DNA from: Bacteroidota bacterium
GTDB taxonomy: Bacteria; Bacteroidota; Bacteroidia; Flavobacteriales_E; Vicingaceae
DNA: 64,000 nt
Assembly (NCBI GenBank): GCA_013112545.1
Contig: JABFGJ010000001.1
Span: 62,001-126,000, forward strand
Direction: 5' to 3'
Every line of letters begins with the position of its first letter. Position 1 is the first letter of the stretch. The position numbers were made by a program, and so were the translations under genes. Shown in pieces: positions 8,399-18,680 of the stretch. The notes below the pieces were generated by a model. It was not told where the DNA came from and did no database searches. It saw nothing but the letters and a program-made list of their open reading frames with translations.

Positions 8399-9229
8399 TG
8401 TTCGACCCATTCGGGGTCGCAGATATACGCTAGGCTTATTCCATTTATAAATGTTTGATACCTTCGGTATCGGTTTGGTTCGCTGTTTAAGTAATTTGTG
8501 TTTTACAACTAAGATTTTATTCTAATATTAAGCAAACCATTAATCTCGAAGAGATTTCAGATTTATAATTATATGCAAACTAGCAGTGTTCGACCCCTTC
8601 AGGGTCGCAGATATACGCTAGGCTTATTCCATTTATAAATGTTTGATACCTTCGGTATCGCTTTGGTTCGCTGTTTAAGTAATTTGTGTTTTACAACTAG
8701 CTTTTACTCTAAAAAAAAGTAAATCATTAATCTCGAAGAGATTTCAGATTTACAATTATATGTAAACTAGCAGTGTTCGACCCCTTCGGGGTCGCAGTTG
8801 TATTCTAGGCTTATTCCGTTTATATATGTTGATACCTTCGGTATCGGTTTGATTCGCTGTTTAAGTAATTTGTGTTTTACAACAAAGCTTTTATTCTAAT
8901 ATTAAGCAAACCATTAATCTCGGAGAGATTTCAGATTTATAATTATATGTAAACTAGCAGTGTTCGACCCCATTCGGGGTCGCAGATATACGCTAGGCTT
9001 ATTCCATTTATAAATGTTGATACCTTCGGTGTCGGTTTGATTCGCTGTTTAAGTAATTTGTGTTTTACAACAAAGCTTTTATTCTAATATTAAGCAAACC
9101 ATTAATCTCGGAGAGATTTCAGATTTATAATTATATGCAAACTAGCAGTGTTCGACCCCTTTCGGGGTCGCAGATATAATCAAGGCTTATTCCGTTTATA
9201 AATGTTTGATACCTTCGGTGTCGGTTTTT
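8399..9229. repeat. Tandem array of 187-188 bp repeats, each with three short hairpins
   Basis: Fills the 957 bp gap between rlmN and ligA. Units start TGTTCGACCC at 8399, 8587, 8774, 8961 and 9149, so there are four full copies and one partial. Each full unit holds hairpin 1 (CGACCC...GGGTCG; 8403-8419, 8591-8607, 8778-8794, 8965-8982, 9153-9170), hairpin 2 (GATACC-TTC-GGTATC; 8457-8471, 8645-8659, 8831-8845, 9019-9033, 9208-9222) and hairpin 3 (AATCTC-GAA-GAGATT; 8542-8556, 8729-8743, 8916-8930, 9104-9118). The last copy ends before hairpin 3. Loops vary while stems stay paired. Hairpins 1 and 2 carry TTC loops on the plus strand and hairpin 3 a GAA/GGA loop, so it is inverted relative to them, as in REP/BIME clusters. 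No reading frame is maintained and no transposase is nearby. Confidence 0.93.
9208..9229 (+). terminator. Terminator-like hairpin plus T-run at end of repeat array
   Basis: Hairpin 2 of the last repeat (GATACC-TTC-GGTGTC, 9208-9222, one T-G wobble) is followed by GG and five T residues (9225-9229) on the plus strand. The equivalent hairpins in the other copies lack the T-run. It could end a plus-strand transcript of the array. The stem is only 6 bp, so confidence is low. Confidence 0.3.
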
Positions 9230-9269
9230 AAAATTGAGAAGCTGATTTTGAGTTCAAGCACATTCCACA

Positions 9270-11282
<2,013 letters not shown>

Positions 11283-11361
11283 CTATCTCTATATTTATGA
11301 ATTGTTTAAAATTATAAATTCACAAGCATTTCAACTATTTTTATTCCTAGAAATATCCACA

Positions 11362-12759
11362 ATGAAATTCGCAGATAAGTACGCTAAAATTTTTCAGTTT
11401 TTATTGCCTACCCCTTTTACTATAGCGGTCATATTAACCTTTATCACTTTTGTAATTGCATTCTTTTTTACAGGCAACGCTGAACTTTCAAATGCAGCTT
11501 ATGCTATAAAACTTGTTGGGTATTGGGAAGAGGGACTATGGAACAATGGTTTAATGGTTTTCGCAATGCAAATGATGTTGATTTTAGTTTTAGGTCATGT
11601 GCTGGCATTAAGCCCACTGGTAGAAAAGGGAATTAGCAAAATAACTCAATATGCGAACAACACTGCAAAAGCCGCCTTATTTGTAAGTTTTTTCACCATA
11701 ATCGTTGCATTTTTTAACTGGGGATTAGGATTAATTTTTGGTGCCATATTCGCCAGAAAAATTGCAGAACATGCTGTTAAACAAAATTTAAAAATTAATT
11801 ATCCCCTCATTGGCGCAGCCGGATATATCGGGCTTATGGTTTGGCATGGTGGAATAAGTGGCTCTTCCTTAACCAAGGTAGCTGAAAGTGGTCATTTGTC
11901 AAACATGATGCAAGGTATTCTAAGCCTTGAGCAAATTTCTAAACTACCTGTTCAAATTTCATTTTCAGAAACTGTATTCTCGCCTATGAATTTATTCAGT
12001 TCTATTGCAGTTTTAATTATTTTACCTTGCTTTTTATACCTCCTCGGAAAAAATGAGTCTAACACAAAAGTTCCAACGATACAAATAAACAGCAAGCAAG
12101 AAGAAAAAGCGTCAACCAAACATAGCGGAGCAGAAAAATTAGATTATTCAAAATTCATGGCTTACGGCTTTGCAGCAATTATTCTAGCTTTTGCTTTTTA
12201 TAAAATTACTTTAGAAAAAGAACCCAGTAAGCTAGGGTTTATCACACCCAATTATCTCAATTTTTTATTATTTGGTTTGGGAATCTTATTACATCAAAAT
12301 TTTCATTCTTTTCTAAAAGCTATTGATCAAGCAATTTCGGGTGCGGCAGGCATTCTAATCCAATTCCCGCTGTATTTTGGAATTATGGGAATCATGAAAA
12401 GTTCAGGATTAGTTGATGAGCTATCTACATTTTTTGTTAGTATATCTAATGATGCTACCTTTCCAGTTTTTACCATGATTAGTGCTGGTCTTGTAAATAT
12501 TTTTGTGCCGAGCGGTGGCGGGCAATGGGCAGTTCAAGGGCCTATTATTGTTCAAGCTTCACAGGTTTTAGGCATTTCTTTGCCTAAATCTATTTTAGCC
12601 CTAGCCTATGGAGATCAACTCACCAACATGTTACAGCCGTTTTGGGCTTTGCCACTACTGGGAATCACAGGACTGAAAGCAAAAGAGATTCTACCTTATA
12701 CCTTATTGATGATGTTAGTTGGGGGTGCTATTTATTTAACAGCACTTTTGATTTTTTGA
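11362..12759 (+). CDS. Short-chain fatty acid transporter, AtoE family
   Basis: A 465-residue polytopic membrane protein with roughly twelve hydrophobic segments. Recognisable family stretches include MKFADKYAKIFQFLLPTPFT, FNWGLGLIFGAIFARKIAE, GLMVWHGGISGSSLTKVAE and NIFVPSGGGQWAVQGPII, all typical of AtoE/DUF401-type short-chain fatty acid uptake proteins. I place the start at the ATG at 11362. The same frame is open back to 11260, but that extension would overlap the divergent ligA start and adds non-family residues. Substrate assignment (butyrate or acetoacetate) is by family only, since no CoA-transferase genes are adjacent. Confidence 0.88.
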   Translation: MKFADKYAKIFQFLLPTPFTIAVILTFITFVIAFFFTGNAELSNAAYAIKLVGYWEEGLWNNGLMVFAMQMMLILVLGHVLALSPLVEKGISKITQYANNTAKAALFVSFFTIIVAFFNWGLGLIFGAIFARKIAEHAVKQNLKINYPLIGAAGYIGLMVWHGGISGSSLTKVAESGHLSNMMQGILSLEQISKLPVQISFSETVFSPMNLFSSIAVLIILPCFLYLLGKNESNTKVPTIQINSKQEEKASTKHSGAEKLDYSKFMAYGFAAIILAFAFYKITLEKEPSKLGFITPNYLNFLLFGLGILLHQNFHSFLKAIDQAISGAAGILIQFPLYFGIMGIMKSSGLVDELSTFFVSISNDATFPVFTMISAGLVNIFVPSGGGQWAVQGPIIVQASQVLGISLPKSILALAYGDQLTNMLQPFWALPLLGITGLKAKEILPYTLLMMLVGGAIYLTALLIF

Positions 12760-12988
12760 GAAACCTCAAGGGCCTACAACTGCTTAATACATCATCCCAA
12801 ACAACCAAAGTGGTATTCTTTTTCCTGAAGAAAACTCCACGTCATCTGAAACAACATAAGCATTTTATTAAGACTTGGACTTGCTTAAACTTTTTATCTT
12901 TCCCACCAATTTCAAACATATTTTTTCAGGTTTATTCAATTGACTTATTCCTTTAGTGCTACTATACAACAATTGAATTAAGCACACT
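12760..12988. other. AT-rich intergenic stretch, no feature seen
   Basis: Between the AtoE-type transporter and the ATPase remnant I find no convincing gene, RNA or strong hairpin. A plus-strand reading frame running to 12956 begins inside the transporter gene and encodes low-complexity residues unlike any family, so I treat it as spurious. The stretch is probably further decayed sequence from the same lost gene region. Confidence 0.5.
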
Positions 12989-13362
12989 TTATCTATATAC
13001 CTTAGGTAGCGCTTGACCCGTTTTTAATAGCAAATACTCTCTAAAATAAAGCCCATTCATTTCAAAAAAATTGCTCGCCTACTTAAATTACCCTCTTATT
13101 CTAGAATTTCTGTGATAGAAGAACCCGAAACACTATGCTTTAATTCAGGTAAATTACCATATGTGTTTTTAACCTCTATAGACCAATTAGGATATTTTTG
13201 AACCTCATCTATATGAAGGTATTTACCGCCATTCGAAAAAAAAGTTTCTGCAAAATCGACTAAGGTCTTTGAGCTAAAATACAAGTTATCTAAACTAACG
13301 TAAGCCGCTTCGTTAACTGGCAAGTTTAGCAACTTTAAATGCTGAATAAAAAACGTAATTAT
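12989..13362 (-). pseudogene. Decayed remnant of a DUF4143-type AAA+ ATPase
   Basis: On the minus strand, one frame (13362-13096) gives FFIQHLKLLNLPVNEAAYVS, then GGKYLHIDEVQKYPNWSIEV (Walker B-like HIDEVQKYPNW) and GSSITEILE. These match the N-terminal ATPase part of the AAA/DUF4143 family. A stop (TAA) follows, yet the same frame continues with NLSRRAIF. A shifted frame then reads MNGLYFREYLLLKTGQALPK before another stop near 12989, again matching the family (usually LSFREYL..KTG). The Walker A region upstream is unrecognisable. Intact members are about 380-400 residues; at most 125 survive here with at least one stop and one frameshift. No partner genes are preserved. Confidence 0.72.
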
Positions 13363-13576
13363 CTAACGTTGCGACGATCAAAAAATTGATTCCATCTTTT
13401 GATTTTGACAAACCAAAGTCACAGCTATTCTTATTAATGACAATTACAAATTGCATTTTATATGTATTTAGTCTATTCTATCTTACACAATCGCCACTTA
13501 TAATCATAATTTACTTACTATCAGTTTGTTAATTGCTATATATAAACGATATTCGAAACGTATCCCTTTTTCTAAC

Positions 13577-13584
13577 TAACTTTG
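13577..13584 (+). promoter_or_regulatory. -7 promoter element for the small lipoprotein gene
   Basis: TAACTTTG is a perfect match to the Bacteroidetes TAnnTTTG box. TTCG at 13552-13555 lies 21 bp upstream (one mismatch to TTTG). The ATG at 13589 is only four bases after the box, so the transcript probably begins at or next to the start codon. Confidence 0.5.
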
Positions 13585-13588
13585 TGTG

Positions 13589-13765
13589 ATGAAAATTCGA
13601 GATTTTATTTTCTTTATTATCGTAGCTATCTTTCTTTCGGCCTGTGCTAGTGGTGCATCTGGTTATAAAAAACCAAGAAAAAAGAAAAAGAAGAATTGCG
13701 ATTGTCCCTCATGGAGTTTTCAAAACCAAACAAATAACAATACAAGTAACTATCTCTATGTTTAA
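13589..13765 (+). CDS. Small lipoprotein, 58 aa
   Basis: The ATG at 13589 opens a 58-residue frame beginning MKIRDFIFFIIVAIFLSACA. This is a lipoprotein signal peptide with lipobox LSAC, so mature lipidation would be at about residue 19. The mature part is very basic (PRKKKKKNCDCPSWS), with a CDC motif, then a polar Asn-rich tail. Short basic lipoproteins with a DCPxW-like motif occur in other Bacteroidetes, but I know of no function. A perfect -7 box sits directly upstream, supporting expression. FeoA follows after 65 bp with its own promoter-like site. Too short for most gene callers. Confidence 0.65.
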   Translation: MKIRDFIFFIIVAIFLSACASGASGYKKPRKKKKKNCDCPSWSFQNQTNNNTSNYLYV

Positions 13766-13773
13766 TTAGATAG

Positions 13774-13808
13774 TTTGCTCCTAATTCATACAAATTCTCG
13801 TATTTTTG
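13774..13808 (+). promoter_or_regulatory. Promoter of feoA-feoB
   Basis: TTTG at 13774-13777, a 23 bp spacer and TATTTTTG at 13801-13808 match the Bacteroidetes promoter pattern. Transcription would start about 13814, giving a leader of roughly 15-20 bases before the feoA ATG at 13831. I did not find a convincing Fur or DtxR box beside it. Confidence 0.55.
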
Positions 13809-13830
13809 CTATTTAGATTAATTCTAAATA

Positions 13831-14061
13831 ATGAGTTTAACCACATTAGCTACATGTACCACTGGAGAAAGTGCCAAATTACAAGGCATAGATGATGAAC
13901 AATTGTCTATTCAGTTATTTTGTATGGGTTGCATTCCAGGAGAAATCATTACCATAGAACGAATCGCTCCATTTGGAGATCCGATAATGATAAGTGTTGA
14001 AGATAGTTTTATCAGTATTCGCAAAGTTGATGCTGAGAAAATGAGGATAGAAAAAATATAA
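13831..14061 (+). CDS. feoA: Ferrous iron transport protein FeoA
   Basis: A 76-residue FeoA/SH3-like protein that supports the ferrous iron transporter FeoB in the cytoplasm. The pattern is typical: MSLTTLATCTTGESAKLQGI, then LFCMGCIPGEIITIERIAPFGDPIMI and a C-terminal SIRKVDAEKMRIEKI. It lies 4 bp upstream of feoB on the same strand and is preceded by a good promoter match. In many Bacteroidetes FeoA and FeoB are fused into one polypeptide; here they are separate genes. Confidence 0.92.
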   Translation: MSLTTLATCTTGESAKLQGIDDEQLSIQLFCMGCIPGEIITIERIAPFGDPIMISVEDSFISIRKVDAEKMRIEKI

Positions 14062-14065
14062 ACTC

Positions 14066-16039
14066 TTGCAAGTAGCTGAAAAATTTAAAATTGAAGATAA
14101 AGTTCGCATCGTTTTGGTGGGAAATCCAAACTCTGGAAAGTCATCTCTTTTCAATGCATTAACAGGTTTAAACCAACGAGTTGGAAATTTCCCTGGGGTA
14201 ACAGTTGAGAAAAAAATTGGCCATTTCAAGGTTAATGACAAAATCAAAGCAGAAATTATAGACTTGCCAGGTACTTATAGCTTAAGTCCGCGCTCGGAAG
14301 ACGAGCAAGTCACTTTTGATTATTTAAACGATAGTAATAGGACTGATATTCCAGAAATAATTGTTGTCATTGCTGATGCTTCAAACTTAAAAAGAAATCT
14401 TTTACTTGCTTCACAACTTATAGATCTAGAAAAGCCAACCATCTTAGCTTTAAACATGATGGACATTGTTGAGCGAAACAAACAAACGATTGACATTGAC
14501 TTAATGGCAAAGGAATTTGGAATTCCAGTAGTTCCTATAAATGCTAGATTAGGAAAAGGCACAGAGCAGTTAAAAGACATTATTAGTTCATACAAAGTAC
14601 CTCCTTTCAAAAAGTTTGTTGACAATCACGAAACTAAAGATGCTTTAGACAACACCTTAGTTCGTTACGAAAAAATCAAGCGCATCATAAATGCCTGTTT
14701 AACTAGCAATGGCGAAACGAAAACAGCTCTACTTACCAAAAAAATAGACAAGGTTTTAACCCATAAAGTCTTTGGGTACCTCATCTTTCTATTCACTTTA
14801 TTCATCATATTTCAAGCTATTTTTTCATGGTCCAGTATTCCAATGGATTTAATAGAAAATGGCTTTTTAGTCTTTGGAAATTGGCTTGGAGACGTTTTAC
14901 CACAAGGTATTTTAAATGATTTGCTAGTCAATGGAGTTTTAGCTGGTCTTGGAGGAATTGTAATTTTTATTCCTCAAATTGCTTTATTGTTCACCTTTAT
15001 AGCCATCTTAGAAGACACAGGATATTTATCGCGTGTTAGCTTTTTAATGGATGCACTACTAAAACGCTTTGGATTAAGTGGCAGGTCAATTATTCCATTG
15101 TTAGGTGGTGCCGCTTGTGCCGTGCCAGCCATCATGAGTGCGAGAACCATTAGCAATAAAAAAGAACGACTATTAACCATTTTTATCACTCCGCTAATTA
15201 GTTGTTCTGCAAGAATTCCAGTTTATACACTTATAATCGCTTTAATAATTCCTGCTGACCAGCAATTGTGGTCCTTCAATTTACAGGGCATTGTTATGAT
15301 GGTGCTATACTTGCTCGGATTTATAGCCGCTATTGCTACATCTTGGGTCATGAAGCGCCTCGTAAAATCAGATGAACGAAGCCACTTTATCATGGAGCTA
15401 CCTATATATAGGTCACCAAGATGGAGTAATGTTGGAATTACCATAGTAAATAAAGTAAAGGTGTTCTTATTTGAAGCAGGTAAAATCATTATAGCAGTTT
15501 CCATTATTTTATGGGTTTTATCAAGCTATGGGCCTGGTGAAGAAATGGCTAGAATTGATGAAAAATATCAAGAGATGATAAGCAATCCTGATGCTGACAA
15601 AAGCCATATTAGCGAACAAATGGCAAGTGAAAAGTTAGAAGTTTCTTATGCTGGCCACATTGGAAAGTTTATTGAACCTGCCATTAAACCACTTGGTTTT
15701 GATTGGAAAATTGGAATTTCTATCATTACTTCTTTTGCAGCAAGAGAGGTATTTGTTGGCACGATGGCTACCTTGTATAGTGTAGGAGATGAAGAAAACA
15801 CCGCTTCTATTAAAGAAAAAATGGCAAGAGCAACTAACCCAAAAACTGGTGAAAAAGTGTATTCCAGAGCAACTGGTTTTTCTTTGCTCATTTTTTATGC
15901 TTTTGCCTTGCAGTGTATGGCTACTGTAGCAATCGTTGTGAAAGAAACTGGTGGTTGGAAATGGCCAATCATACAGCTATTATATATGGGAGCACTGGCT
16001 TATTTTTCGAGTTTAATAGTATATCAAGTATTTTCCTAA
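14066..16039 (+). CDS. feoB: Ferrous iron transporter FeoB, TTG start
   Basis: GTP-gated Fe2+ permease of the inner membrane, 657 residues. The N-terminal G domain has G1 GNPNSGKS (19-26), the G2 region NFPGVTVEK, G3 DLPG (67-70) and G4 NMMD (130-133). The C-terminal part holds two Gate segments with the conserved cysteine motifs LLGGAACAVPAIMSAR and LISCSARIPVY, and about eight transmembrane helices. The frame begins with TTG at 14066, directly after the feoA stop, and no in-frame ATG occurs before the G domain, so TTG must be the start. FeoC is absent. The downstream SprT-like gene overlaps its stop (TAATG). Confidence 0.96.
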   Translation: MQVAEKFKIEDKVRIVLVGNPNSGKSSLFNALTGLNQRVGNFPGVTVEKKIGHFKVNDKIKAEIIDLPGTYSLSPRSEDEQVTFDYLNDSNRTDIPEIIVVIADASNLKRNLLLASQLIDLEKPTILALNMMDIVERNKQTIDIDLMAKEFGIPVVPINARLGKGTEQLKDIISSYKVPPFKKFVDNHETKDALDNTLVRYEKIKRIINACLTSNGETKTALLTKKIDKVLTHKVFGYLIFLFTLFIIFQAIFSWSSIPMDLIENGFLVFGNWLGDVLPQGILNDLLVNGVLAGLGGIVIFIPQIALLFTFIAILEDTGYLSRVSFLMDALLKRFGLSGRSIIPLLGGAACAVPAIMSARTISNKKERLLTIFITPLISCSARIPVYTLIIALIIPADQQLWSFNLQGIVMMVLYLLGFIAAIATSWVMKRLVKSDERSHFIMELPIYRSPRWSNVGITIVNKVKVFLFEAGKIIIAVSIILWVLSSYGPGEEMARIDEKYQEMISNPDADKSHISEQMASEKLEVSYAGHIGKFIEPAIKPLGFDWKIGISIITSFAAREVFVGTMATLYSVGDEENTASIKEKMARATNPKTGEKVYSRATGFSLLIFYAFALQCMATVAIVVKETGGWKWPIIQLLYMGALAYFSSLIVYQVFS

Positions 16040-16641
16040 TGTCAGCCATTCTTGAAAAGTATGTTCCTAAAGAGGCAATCTCTTTAATGATCAAATGGCT
16101 AAATGAGAATAGAATTCATCTAAGAATTAGCCAATCAAGAAAAACAAAACTGGGTGATTTTAGACCTGGGCTTAATAACAAAACCCATCGTATTTCGGTA
16201 AATGGCGACCTTAACCCTTTTCATTTTTTAATCACTTTTACACATGAAGTTGCGCATGCAGTAATTTGGGACAAGTACCAACGGAAGGTGAACCCTCATG
16301 GACAAGAATGGAAAAATTGCTATAGCGAAATGTTAGAAATTATGATGCAACAAGTAAATTTCCCACATGAATTAATTGAAGAACTCGAGATTCATATAAA
16401 TGCTCCAAAAGCTTCTAGTTGTAGTGATCCAAGGCTATATAAAGCCCTTAAAAAATATGATAAATATTCTAAAGGTGTGTTCTTAGAAGATTTACAAGAA
16501 GGGGATTTGTTTGTTTTAAATGAAAATCGAGTATTCAAAAAAGGGAAAAAAAGAAGAACCCGATACGAATGTATCGATTTAGATAAAAAGCGCCTATACT
16601 TAGTTAGTGGTCATGCTGAAGTTAGACTTGTAACAGCTTAA
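16039..16641 (+). CDS. SprT-like zinc metalloprotease-domain protein
   Basis: A 200-residue protein of the SprT-like family. The zinc-binding HExxH motif is H69-E70-V-A-H73 (THEVAHAVIW), and the third ligand is probably H87 in NPHGQEWKNCY. The second half (about 125-200) is the zinc-ribbon-like tail region but lacks the CxxC pairs found in some homologues; it contains GKKRRTRYECIDLDKKRLYL. The start is the ATG at 16039 that overlaps the feoB stop, so translation is coupled. A longer frame inside feoB is spurious. The substrate is unknown; eukaryotic relatives (Spartan) digest DNA-protein crosslinks. Its link to iron uptake is positional only. Confidence 0.87.
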   Translation: MSAILEKYVPKEAISLMIKWLNENRIHLRISQSRKTKLGDFRPGLNNKTHRISVNGDLNPFHFLITFTHEVAHAVIWDKYQRKVNPHGQEWKNCYSEMLEIMMQQVNFPHELIEELEIHINAPKASSCSDPRLYKALKKYDKYSKGVFLEDLQEGDLFVLNENRVFKKGKKRRTRYECIDLDKKRLYLVSGHAEVRLVTA

Positions 16642-16733
16642 AATAAAGACTAATCTGGCTTAACATATTTTAATAATTTCAAAAATGGAAAGGATTTATA
16701 TTCAGTAAATTCGCAAATCCAATAAGAGACAAA

Positions 16734-17813
16734 ATGAATAAAGAAAATAATTACTGCGTTATCATGGCAGGTGGGATTGGCAGTAGATTCTGGCCAATGA
16801 GCAGGACTGAATTCCCAAAGCAGTTCATCGATATATTAGGCACAGGTCAAACTTTGCTACAACAAACTTTTAGCAGATTAGAAAACTTAGCTCCTAAGAA
16901 AAACATCTTTATTGTCACTAATGAAATGTATAGGACCTTAGTGATAGATCAATTAGGTATAGCAGCAGATCAAGTGTTATGCGAACCAAGCAGAAAAAAC
17001 ACAGCTCCATGTATAGCTTTTGCAAATTATAAAATACTAAAGAGAAATCCAAAAGCTAACATTATAGTTGCACCCGCCGACCACCTAATTTTAAAAGAGC
17101 AAAAGTTTATTGAGGTCATGGAGAAAGCCTTAGAGTTTACTGCAAATAATGATGCTTTGGTAACTTTAGGAATTAGCCCAAGCAGACCCGATACTGGGTA
17201 TGGCTATATTCAATTTGACGATAGCTCTAATGATGAAATTAAAAAAGTTAAAACATTTACAGAAAAACCTAATCTAGAGTTGGCAAAACAATTTATCGCT
17301 AGTGGTGAATTTAGTTGGAATTCAGGTATGTTTATATGGAGCTTAGCAAGTATCAATAAAGCTTTTTCAAAGCTTTTACCTGAATTGAATTCGCTTTTTC
17401 AAGATCAAAAAGAGCAATTTGACACCCCTGAAGAAAATGAGGCGATAAACAGTATTTATGCCGTTTGTAAAAGCATCAGCATCGATTATGGTATCATGGA
17501 AAAAGCAGATAACGTTTTTGTTATAAGCGCTGATATTGGTTGGTCAGACTTGGGAACTTGGGGTTCTATTTACACACACATTAAACAAGACAAGCAAAAA
17601 AATGCATTAATTGGAAAAAACATCATGATGTATGATTCTGAAGATTGCATTGTAAGTATGCCAAAAGACAAATTAGTTGTACTACAAGGACTTAAAGGTT
17701 ATATTGTAGTTGAATCAAACGACACCTTATTGGTATGCAAAAAAGAAGATGAGCAAAAGATAAAACAGTTTGTTACCGACATTAAAATCGAAAAAGGCGA
17801 AAAGTACATTTAG
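16734..17813 (+). CDS. manC: Mannose-1-phosphate guanylyltransferase
   Basis: Makes GDP-mannose from GTP and mannose-1-phosphate for cell-surface polysaccharide. The 359-residue protein contains the nucleotidyltransferase signature GGIGSRFWPMSRTEFPKQF (13-31), the metal-binding APADHLI (about 117), GYGYIQF, and FTEKPN with FSWNSGMFIWS (sugar-binding region). It lacks the C-terminal phosphomannose isomerase/cupin half of bifunctional ManC, so it is the short monofunctional form. It stands alone, with a strong bidirectional terminator 22 bp after its stop. Confidence 0.93.
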   Translation: MNKENNYCVIMAGGIGSRFWPMSRTEFPKQFIDILGTGQTLLQQTFSRLENLAPKKNIFIVTNEMYRTLVIDQLGIAADQVLCEPSRKNTAPCIAFANYKILKRNPKANIIVAPADHLILKEQKFIEVMEKALEFTANNDALVTLGISPSRPDTGYGYIQFDDSSNDEIKKVKTFTEKPNLELAKQFIASGEFSWNSGMFIWSLASINKAFSKLLPELNSLFQDQKEQFDTPEENEAINSIYAVCKSISIDYGIMEKADNVFVISADIGWSDLGTWGSIYTHIKQDKQKNALIGKNIMMYDSEDCIVSMPKDKLVVLQGLKGYIVVESNDTLLVCKKEDEQKIKQFVTDIKIEKGEKYI

Positions 17814-17835
17814 ATTTATATAAAAATGTTCAATC

Positions 17836-17872
17836 AAAAAAGCCAGCTCAAGTTAACTTGAGCTGGCTTTTT
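17836..17872. terminator. Bidirectional terminator between manC and tonB
   Basis: AAAGCCAGCTCAAG, loop TTAA, CTTGAGCTGGCTTT: a perfect 14 bp stem flanked by A-run on the left and T-run on the right. It can end plus-strand manC and minus-strand tonB transcripts. Confidence 0.92.
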
Positions 17873-17890
17873 CATTTCAATATATTTATC

Positions 17891-18607
17891 TTAGTTTAAG
17901 GTAAATCTAACTGGTACAGTGTATTGAACTCTCACTGGTTTTCCTCTTTGTTTTCCAGGCTTCATTCTTGGTATGCTGTTAATCACTCGAACAGCTTCTT
18001 TATCTAGTGATGAACCACCGGCAACTCCTCTAATTACTTCTACATTACTGACTTTGCCATTTTCATCAATCAGGTATCTTACAAAAACAGTCCCATCAAT
18101 TCCGGCATCTCTTGCCATAGCTGGATAGTTTGTATTCTTACCAATGAAGTTATAAATTTCTGCGTTAGTGCAATTTTGAATTTCTTCTTTGCTTCCTGCT
18201 CCTTCACAACCGGGGAAAATTGGCATATCTTCAACAATCGTAAAAATTTCCGCTTCTTCAATCACCTCTTCTGGTTGTTCAAAAATCTCAGTTTCCATGT
18301 CAGCTTCACTATCCTGAATCTCTACCTCATTTTCAATCTCTTTGTCATCCTCAACAATTTCAAGAATTTCTTGTGGTGGTGGCGGTGGCGGTGGCGGTGG
18401 TGGCGGTGGCTGATTTTGTTGAGTTATAGGAATAATTTCCTCCTCAATATCATCAACTTGTAAATTTCCTAAGGAATTAGGCCCAGACTCAAACGACTTC
18501 CATTCAAATGCAACTAAAACGATAAATAAGACAAGCACTAAGCCTATCATAAAGAAGACCCCTTTTTTGTCTTCTAAATCTGCTTTAGGATTTTTCTTTA
18601 CTTCCAT
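17891..18607 (-). CDS. TonB-family energy transducer
   Basis: A 238-residue inner-membrane protein that transmits proton-motive force to TonB-dependent outer-membrane receptors. After a short basic cytoplasmic tail comes one transmembrane helix (17-35). An acidic and proline-rich periplasmic linker follows, including twelve consecutive prolines (67-78) and a Glu-rich stretch. The C-terminal TonB domain spans about 150-238 (NYPAMARDAGIDGTVFVRYL ... VRVQYTVPVRFTL). There is a C-C pair candidate (PGCEGAGSKEEIQNC, about 143-155) in the pre-TonB segment, common in Bacteroidetes TonB proteins. No ExbB/ExbD or receptor genes are adjacent, so its partner receptor is unknown. Confidence 0.93.
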   Translation of the reverse strand: MEVKKNPKADLEDKKGVFFMIGLVLVLFIVLVAFEWKSFESGPNSLGNLQVDDIEEEIIPITQQNQPPPPPPPPPPPPQEILEIVEDDKEIENEVEIQDSEADMETEIFEQPEEVIEEAEIFTIVEDMPIFPGCEGAGSKEEIQNCTNAEIYNFIGKNTNYPAMARDAGIDGTVFVRYLIDENGKVSNVEVIRGVAGGSSLDKEAVRVINSIPRMKPGKQRGKPVRVQYTVPVRFTLN

Positions 18608-18680
18608 TGTTTTTTAATTTTCTTCAAGTGCTAAAGTAATAAATTTAATAATTAAAATGTATGATTAAATTTAAACGGTA

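Noticed and set aside
8399-9229. CRISPR array
   Set aside because: The repeats are contiguous 187-188 bp units with no unique spacers, there are no cas genes in the window, and the internal structure is three hairpins per unit.
12642-12956. Plus-strand 104-residue frame
   Set aside because: It starts inside the transporter in another frame and encodes low-complexity sequence with no family or signal; likely chance.
15913-16038. Upstream extension of the SprT-like gene into feoB
   Set aside because: The residues do not match the family and the ATG overlapping the feoB stop gives the usual start.
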